A program made the translations under genes and the position numbers. Shown here in pieces: positions 6,407-11,617 of a stretch of 11,617 bases of DNA. Every line of letters starts with the position of its first letter. The stretch's first letter is position 1. Source of the stretch: Pseudohongiella sp. GTDB taxonomy: Bacteria; Pseudomonadota; Gammaproteobacteria; Pseudomonadales; Pseudohongiellaceae. The stretch covers positions 1 through 11,617 of the forward strand of contig JAUSPW010000519.1 of NCBI GenBank assembly GCA_030652635.1, in the 5' to 3' direction. Below the pieces are notes generated by a model. The model made no database searches. It was not told where the DNA came from and was given only the letters and a program-made list of their open reading frames with translations.

Positions 6407-7690
6407 ATGGCAGCACCCAAATCCTTGCTCTTTCAGTTACACCGTCATTGGGAATTGATTGAACATCTGACACGACACTCACGTGAGCAGCCTTCGTTTG
6501 AGGAAGCGCAGGTTATGGCTCTTATCGCCCGATATTCTCCTGAAATGAGTGAGCAAGAGCACGCGTCGCAATTGCGCAGTCTTTGTAATGCCGATGTATT
6601 ACAGTGGTTGAGTCGCAGCAATAGTTTGCAAATCAATCCCTTGGTGCTTGAGTTTGCCCGCGGGCTGACGCGCGAGCATGAATTAGGTTTGTCGTCAGTG
6701 CTCAGAGCGCGTGTCGAGGCAATTCGTTCATCGACAGATGCATTGCAGCAGGGTTTGCAAGAGCAAGACACCGACCGACTGCGCCGTGCTGCGACGCAAT
6801 TGTCCGAATTGTTCCGTCAGATCAATCAGCAATTGGATCAGGATCGTCATGCCATTATGGAATTGGCCGAACACTCCAAGGGGCGCGATGCTGCTGTTCC
6901 TCTGGCAAAACGCTACAGCGCGGTCTTGGAAGCCTACGATCAGTACATTGAACCTATGAACGAGATGATGGACAGCGGTCTGGGGGGGACTTTCTATCCA
7001 CATCTGGAAGCTGCCGAAAAAGCCCTTGACCAAGCTACCGAACAACTGTCAGTGCTCGGCGCGTTGTACACGCATCGACTGCAGCTACGGCTTGTGGCGT
7101 ATCAGGCCAAAGAGTTGCGCCGAATGGGGCGCTTGGTGGCACAGCAGTGTGTGGAAACGCTGCTGCCTTTGCGAGAGGAAGCGCGCCAGCACAGCCAACT
7201 GACAACGGCCATAAGTTCCCTGCTCGGGCGAGTGCGCAAACAGGGCCTGCGTCACGCTCTCAGCGCGCCGGCGATTGAATCTGAGTTGCCGGTTTGGCAG
7301 GGTAGTCGTCAACGGCGTGTTACGGTGGGCGATGAAGTTAAAAGTTTGATGGCTAACGCACTGAATTTTGAACCACTGCATCAGTATTTTCCGGAGGAAA
7401 GCGCGTCTGGTCCGGTGCCAATATTTGAGTGGGTAGACGAGAGGGCACTGATTAACGCACTTGATCATGCGTTACCCATTGGCAATTTGATGCTTTGGCT
7501 GAAGCAGGTTTATCCGCAGCTTCCGGATAGCGTCGTGCTCAGGCTCTACCATGAATTGGTGCGAAATCCTCGGTGGTCAGCCCACCTGCAAAACGAACTA
7601 ACCAGTACCGCGTTAAAAACTGTTCGTGTGCGCTATCACGCACACAGTCTTCATCATGGAAAGGAATCTGACGGGCAGCCTGCATCATGA
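6407..7690 (+). CDS. mksF: MksF/JetA-like kleisin subunit of a MukBEF-type SMC complex
   Basis: This 427-residue cytoplasmic protein is the kleisin of an SMC complex; it links the two SMC ATPase heads and carries the MukE-like subunits. The N-terminal part (about 1-100) is helical and ends in LQINPLVLEFARGLTREHELGLSS, in keeping with the winged-helix dimerisation domain of this family. A helical middle segment follows, including RYSAVLEAYDQYIEPMNEMMD (about 166-186) and a linked helix with LEAAEKALDQATEQL, typical of Mks/Jet kleisins. The C-terminal third (about 300-410) would be the second winged-helix region that caps an SMC head. Its stop overlaps the start of the next gene by 4 bases (ATGA). 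The identification rests on these patterns and on the order kleisin, MukE-like, SMC, Toprim. JetA of Wadjet and MksF of MksFEBG are names for homologous proteins. Confidence 0.85.
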   Translation: MAAPKSLLFQLHRHWELIEHLTRHSREQPSFEEAQVMALIARYSPEMSEQEHASQLRSLCNADVLQWLSRSNSLQINPLVLEFARGLTREHELGLSSVLRARVEAIRSSTDALQQGLQEQDTDRLRRAATQLSELFRQINQQLDQDRHAIMELAEHSKGRDAAVPLAKRYSAVLEAYDQYIEPMNEMMDSGLGGTFYPHLEAAEKALDQATEQLSVLGALYTHRLQLRLVAYQAKELRRMGRLVAQQCVETLLPLREEARQHSQLTTAISSLLGRVRKQGLRHALSAPAIESELPVWQGSRQRRVTVGDEVKSLMANALNFEPLHQYFPEESASGPVPIFEWVDERALINALDHALPIGNLMLWLKQVYPQLPDSVVLRLYHELVRNPRWSAHLQNELTSTALKTVRVRYHAHSLHHGKESDGQPAS

Positions 7691-8283
7691 GTTCTACAAT
7701 CATCAATCTCGACAAACTACCCTCAATGGAAGAGTTATTTCGTTGGTTTAATAACGGCAAACAACTGAATCGACTTGCCGAACCCGCACTTTGGGTGGAA
7801 TTGGAGAGCAATCTGGAGGCATATCAAGCCTTGTTCCGTGCGCTCGGTTATGAGTTGCGCCTCGATGAGCGAGGGTTTGCGTGGTTCCACACCGAGGATG
7901 CCGGCAGTAATGTCAGTAAAACCACCCGGCAGCTGGCTCTGTTGTTTATGATGATATTTGACACCCAAGCTGATGCTGGCAAGATTTTACTGCGATTTGA
8001 CGAATGGCGACTTGATACTGCGTTTCTGCAACAGTTGATGGAACAGCATCAGACTCTGCTGGATGCTGAGAGTCTGGATCGGGATACCTTGAGGGGGTTG
8101 CTTGATACGGCCGTTCGTTTGGGTTTTGCCAGCGGTGAAACCGGCAATTGGCGGTTATTACCGGCGGTTTGCCGATATCTGGATCACTTTGAGGCACTGG
8201 CCGAGCATAGTCAGGCGCAAGCACTGAGGCAGGACGATAGCCAGTCTGAGGTCGATAATATGGCCGACGAGGGAGATTCATGA
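7687..8283 (+). CDS. mksE: MksE/JetB-like subunit (MukE homologue) of the SMC complex
   Basis: This 198-residue cytoplasmic protein matches the MukE-like subunit, which binds the kleisin middle region and DNA. Family-like segments are LFRWFNNGKQLNRLAEPALW (about 17-36), the conserved GYELRLDERGFAWFHTED (about 55-72), and VSKTTRQLALLFMMIFD (about 77-93). The RGFAWF wing and TTRQLALLF helix suggest winged-helix domains. The C-terminal tail is acidic and probably disordered (DDSQSEVDNMADEGDS). It starts in an ATGA overlap with the kleisin gene. The only purine-rich site, AAGGAA near 7660, is over 20 bases upstream, so translation probably depends on coupling. It ends in a second ATGA overlap with the SMC gene. 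Chain length and position fit the family well. Confidence 0.85.
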   Translation: MSSTIINLDKLPSMEELFRWFNNGKQLNRLAEPALWVELESNLEAYQALFRALGYELRLDERGFAWFHTEDAGSNVSKTTRQLALLFMMIFDTQADAGKILLRFDEWRLDTAFLQQLMEQHQTLLDAESLDRDTLRGLLDTAVRLGFASGETGNWRLLPAVCRYLDHFEALAEHSQAQALRQDDSQSEVDNMADEGDS

Positions 8284-11042
8284 TGCAGTTTGGTTTTCAA
8301 CGACTTGTTCTGCTCGGCAGTGCTGGTTATCTGCGCGGGGAGTTGCCATTGGATGACTCGGTATCGCTGATTGCTCCCAACAATACCGGGAAAACAAGTC
8401 TGATCAATGCGTTGCAGTTTCTGCTGATCATTGATCAACGGCGGATGGATTTTGGCGCACATGAGTTTGAAAAGACTCGCCGGTTTTACTTCCCCAATAA
8501 CAGCGCGTTTATTTTGTTGGAAGTAAGCCTGCCACAAAGCGGTACAGTCGTGCTGGGTTGTGTTGGAAAGGGTGTGGGTCATGACTACGAGTATTTTGCT
8601 TATCAAGGGCCACTCGTCGTGGAGGACTATCGTCTGCCCGATGGAAGACTGGTATCGCAACCTCAATTAATTGACCATCTGGCCCGGCATCAGCGATTGG
8701 TGTACCGGTATGGGCCCGCAGAGTTCGCCGAACTGGTCTATGGCGGTCGCAGGCAGCGAACACAGGGAGAGCCAGATTTTACTGTGTTCAAGCTGGAAAA
8801 TCCGTCCGACGCCAAAGCGTTCCGCCAGGTGCTAACACGCACGCTCCGGCTTGATAAACTGAATTCCCGCGACGTTAAAACATATTTGTTGCAGATTTTT
8901 AAACGAGATTTGCCTGATGCCAATATCGACTTCAAGCAGGAATGGGACAAGGCGTTTGCGGAGGTCAATGCCGATCGGGCTCAGTACAATGCAGCGAAAA
9001 AGCAGCAAAGGCGGATTTCAGATCTGGAAGATCTTTATGAGCAACGTCGCACGGTACGCGGCAAGTTGCTGGATTGGCGTCCACGCATCGATCGCGGCCT
9101 TCTTGATTGGCACGCTTACTATATCGAGAGAAGCGCGTATTTCAGTCAGCTTGATCAAGATTTGCGTGAACAGGAGAGTCAGCAGACACTGCGCGACCGG
9201 GAGCTGATCGAGAGCCGATTGACCCAGAGGCAGCGCCTCGCGTTTCTGCAAAATGAGGTTAATGAACAGCGAGAGCTGGCTGAGCGATTTACGCTGATTA
9301 CCGGACGCAATATGTTGGTGCAGCAGGCTGCCGCCATCGAACACGCCCTTGAAGCACAGATTGCGCTGGTCAATCAGGCCGGCAGTCGATCAATGCTGTC
9401 TATACAGAATGAACAGCAGCGCAATCTTAAAGAGTTAGACATACTGGAGCGAAACCTCGCTAATCTGGATGAAAACTTGTACCTGACACTTGGAAAGCTG
9501 CTGAGTGATAGCGAGTTGCAGCGCTTGAACCGGGTTCTGAGCCGGGATGTGCTTACCTTGGGGCATGATCAGTTTGAACTGGATTTGCCTGCGTTGCGTT
9601 TGGTGCTTGCTGAGGGCACAGACCAGCAGATTCGCTTGTCTGGGTTGACCTTGAATCTGAATCAACTGAGCGCACAACACCAACAATACAGTCGCGAGGA
9701 GTTACAACGTCAGCTTGATGATTTGCGACAGCGCCAGGACGCACTGTCAGAGCAAGCGGCCGTGGCAGACGCTATGGATAGCGCCTTGGCCAAAAAGCGA
9801 CTACTGGAGCATGAGCGTGACGTTATCAGAGCCGAACTAGTGAGTTTTGATCGGCTGACCCAGTTGGATGCCAATGCCATTGAGAGAGATGAGGAAATTC
9901 ATCGGCTGACACAGCTGCTAAACGAGATTGACGTGCAACTGAACGAGTCGGCGGCACGGGCTGAGTATCTGAGACAAGAATTACTCGGTGTCCAGCAACA
10001 ACAAAGCAGGCTGGATGATAAGAACAGGCAGATTATTCGTATGCGCGAGGCGCGGAGTGACGAAAGCGAGTCCTTTAGTTATCTTGCAGACCTCGATCAC
10101 TACCCCTGGGTTGGCGAGTCGCCGTGGTCATTAGAGGATTTGGCTGAAAAGCTGAGTGAATACCAACAAAACTGCCGCCGATTGCTGGAGCTGGATCGTC
10201 TGCTGAATACCGGCTTGGCGGAGCTGCACACGGGCGGGCTAACCAAATTCCAGTTCAGTGACAATCGTGACACAGAGCTTCAACGCATTATCGCCTTCAG
10301 TCATCAGTTGGATAAAGAGTTTGAAGCACTCGAGAAAAAGGCGCGCAGCGCGGTTGTCAATGTCACTGCCAGTTTGCGCGAACTGCGCGATGGTTTGCAT
10401 GCTTTTAAGGGGAAAATGCGTGAGTTCAACCGCCTCATAGGACATCGTCAATTGTCCGATTTGAAGACCTTCAAGATCGAGCCGGCTGATGAATCTTTGC
10501 TGGTGGAGGCCATTGAAACTTTGATCGACACCGCGTCGCGAGTCAGCAGCGGAGAAAGTTTTGAACTGTTTAATCATGGCAGCTTGTTGGATGATGCCGA
10601 TCTGGACCGTGCGAAACAGCGCCTCATTGACGAGGGGAATGCGAGGCACGGGCTTAAGGTGGCCGATCTGTTTCGCCTGGTGTTTATTGTAGGAAAAGTC
10701 GATCAAGAAGCTGAGCAGTTTGATGATATTGATAGTGCGGCTTCCAATGGCACTGTGCTGATGGCCAAATTGGTGACTGGTCTGGCCATGCTCTATCTGA
10801 TGCAGGACAAGCGGCACCGGGTGCGTACGTTGTGTTATCTGGATGAGGCGCTCGCGTTGGATGCGCACAACCAACGCAGCTTGATTGATGCCGCCAGTGA
10901 GTTTGGTTTTGCGCTGATATTTGCTTCACCGGCACCGCTGACCACGGCACGTTATTGTGTTCCTATAGTGAGTCGCAATGGAAAGAATCACATTAGCCGA
11001 CAAAGCTGGCAGGTTCTCGAATCTCTGGAGGAAAATTCGTGA
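8280..11042 (+). CDS. mksB: MksB/JetC-like SMC ATPase (MukB-type, short-armed)
   Basis: This 920-residue SMC ATPase is the motor of the complex. It should dimerise at a hinge and hydrolyse ATP between its heads to move or extrude DNA. The N-terminal head has Walker A at 32-39 (A-P-N-N-T-G-K-T, Lys38) followed by SLINALQFLLIIDQRRMDFG. Coil-like sequence runs from about 224 to 405, a short hinge lies near 407-457 (with HDQFELDLPALRLVLAEG), and a returning coil spans about 460-600. A Trp/Pro-containing break (HYPWVGESPWSL) near 607-618 is followed by more helix. The C-terminal head has a SNGT signature segment (822-825) in place of the classical LSGGQ, and Walker B LCYLDEA with Asp855-Glu856. 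It is shorter than MukB (about 1,480 residues). ATG at 8283 is better spaced from GGAG (7 bases) than ATG at 8280 (4 bases), so the first Met may be absent. Confidence 0.9.
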   Translation: MMQFGFQRLVLLGSAGYLRGELPLDDSVSLIAPNNTGKTSLINALQFLLIIDQRRMDFGAHEFEKTRRFYFPNNSAFILLEVSLPQSGTVVLGCVGKGVGHDYEYFAYQGPLVVEDYRLPDGRLVSQPQLIDHLARHQRLVYRYGPAEFAELVYGGRRQRTQGEPDFTVFKLENPSDAKAFRQVLTRTLRLDKLNSRDVKTYLLQIFKRDLPDANIDFKQEWDKAFAEVNADRAQYNAAKKQQRRISDLEDLYEQRRTVRGKLLDWRPRIDRGLLDWHAYYIERSAYFSQLDQDLREQESQQTLRDRELIESRLTQRQRLAFLQNEVNEQRELAERFTLITGRNMLVQQAAAIEHALEAQIALVNQAGSRSMLSIQNEQQRNLKELDILERNLANLDENLYLTLGKLLSDSELQRLNRVLSRDVLTLGHDQFELDLPALRLVLAEGTDQQIRLSGLTLNLNQLSAQHQQYSREELQRQLDDLRQRQDALSEQAAVADAMDSALAKKRLLEHERDVIRAELVSFDRLTQLDANAIERDEEIHRLTQLLNEIDVQLNESAARAEYLRQELLGVQQQQSRLDDKNRQIIRMREARSDESESFSYLADLDHYPWVGESPWSLEDLAEKLSEYQQNCRRLLELDRLLNTGLAELHTGGLTKFQFSDNRDTELQRIIAFSHQLDKEFEALEKKARSAVVNVTASLRELRDGLHAFKGKMREFNRLIGHRQLSDLKTFKIEPADESLLVEAIETLIDTASRVSSGESFELFNHGSLLDDADLDRAKQRLIDEGNARHGLKVADLFRLVFIVGKVDQEAEQFDDIDSAASNGTVLMAKLVTGLAMLYLMQDKRHRVRTLCYLDEALALDAHNQRSLIDAASEFGFALIFASPAPLTTARYCVPIVSRNGKNHISRQSWQVLESLEENS
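11027..11031 (+). promoter_or_regulatory. Ribosome-binding site supporting a GTG start for the Toprim gene
   Basis: GGAGG lies inside the end of the SMC gene, 7 bases before GTG at 11039. This decides the start of the last gene of the operon, which would otherwise be missed because it has no nearby ATG. Confidence 0.8.
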
Positions 11043-11617
11043 ATAAGGCCCTGATTACGGTGCTGGCCAAGTTGAGTAAGGCAGAGAGCGGTATCGTGGC
11101 AGGTTCCAGTCTCACCAAGGCGCAGCAACAGGCTGCCGACGAGTTTGCCCGGCGCACCGGCGCCATCACACAACAATCGTCAGGGCGGGGCACTGTGTAT
11201 CGTATCCTCCAGCCAGCTGTTGTTGCGCAGCATTGGAGGCATTTGTCACCAGACGGCATAGGTGTGCTTGATGAGACACCTGCCAGAGCGGGACATATTG
11301 GTCAATTTCGGGACAGCAAAGGCGGCCGACATGGACATGAGCATCACTATGTCATCTTAAAATCCGTTGATCCAAATCTCATCTGGATTAACGAGCAGGG
11401 AGAGCGTCTCGCGCTGGGTGAGCAGTCGCGGGTGCAGGGTGCTGCTGTGCTCAATGTCAGTTTGGTCAGCAGATGGCAATGCCGCGGCGCTCTATGGCTA
11501 ATCGAAAACCAGGCACTGTTTGATCAGACAGACTGGCTTCCCGATACTTCCGCCACCGTTATCTACTATCAAGGTCAACTTTCTGGAGTCCTACTCGCAT
11601 GGCTTCAGCGACAACAA
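11039..11617 (+). CDS. mksG: MksG/JetD-like Toprim nuclease subunit (3' end cut by window)
   Basis: The reading frame is open from GTG at 11039 to the window end, 193 codons, and continues beyond it. The GTG overlaps the SMC stop by 4 bases (GTGA). The first 70 residues look like a DNA-binding winged-helix region (FARRTGAITQQSSGRGTVYRI). A basic, His-rich block follows: QFRDSKGGRHGHEHHYVILK (89-108). The segment LWLIENQALFD (152-162) fits the start of the Toprim domain in DUF2220-type JetD proteins, with Glu156 as the likely metal-binding residue, and VIYYQGQLSGVLLAWL (174-189) fits the next strand and helix. The D-x-D part of the Toprim site would lie past the edge. In Wadjet/MksG systems this subunit cuts circular DNA held by the SMC complex. 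Identity is well supported by position and motif; catalytic completeness cannot be judged. Confidence 0.8.
   Translation, partial: MNKALITVLAKLSKAESGIVAGSSLTKAQQQAADEFARRTGAITQQSSGRGTVYRILQPAVVAQHWRHLSPDGIGVLDETPARAGHIGQFRDSKGGRHGHEHHYVILKSVDPNLIWINEQGERLALGEQSRVQGAAVLNVSLVSRWQCRGALWLIENQALFDQTDWLPDTSATVIYYQGQLSGVLLAWLQRQQ

Noticed and set aside
10239..10874. 211-codon open frame on the minus strand inside the SMC gene
   Set aside because: It lies entirely antisense to the well-supported C-terminal part of the SMC ATPase, including its signature segment and most of the Walker B region. It shows no recognisable family or ribosome site and is explained by codon bias of the real gene.
6268..11617. 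SMC operon as part of a mobile defence island
   Set aside because: No integrase, transposase, tRNA, terminal repeat or other defence gene is visible in the window, so island status cannot be supported here.

Overview
The window looks like chromosomal DNA of a gammaproteobacterium. This is an inference from moderate GC content by eye, Tat-type export signals, and a MukB-like SMC operon of the MksFEBG/JetABCD kind known from Pseudomonas and relatives. I see no tRNA, rRNA, CRISPR array, insertion sequence, integrase or attachment site.

Layout. The left half (52-6267) is all on the minus strand. Reading in the direction of transcription, it holds a 698-residue secreted multidomain protein of unknown function (6267-4171), then a compact gene run. 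That run is a GMC-family FAD oxidoreductase (4065-2278), its probable Tat-signal-bearing small subunit of the gluconate 2-dehydrogenase subunit 3 family (2278-1565, overlapping by one base), a Tat-exported alpha/beta hydrolase of the epoxide-hydrolase type (1485-382), and a small DUF1330 protein (363-52). The oxidoreductase has no signal peptide of its own, so it is probably exported by riding on the small subunit. The run looks like a periplasmic oxidation and hydrolysis module for an alcohol-, sugar- or terpenoid-like substrate. The substrate cannot be read from the sequence.

The right half (6407-11617) is on the plus strand, divergent from the secreted-protein gene. It is a four-gene SMC operon whose genes overlap by 4 bases at every junction: a kleisin (MksF/JetA), a MukE-like subunit (MksE/JetB), a short-armed MukB-like SMC ATPase (MksB/JetC), and a Toprim protein (MksG/JetD) cut by the window end after 193 codons. 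In the known family the SMC complex extrudes DNA loops and the Toprim subunit cleaves small circular DNA, which restricts plasmids. Some relatives also act in chromosome organisation. This is the only recognisable defence-type system here, and it belongs to a described family rather than a new one.

The most unusual points are a perfect 10-bp inverted repeat bracketing the likely promoter of the oxidoreductase run, a 6-bp hairpin directly against the ribosome-binding site of the hydrolase (whose real start is probably a GTG), an Ala in place of the first Walker A glycine in the SMC protein, a histidine cluster in the Toprim protein, and the unclassified C-terminal domain of the 698-residue secreted protein.
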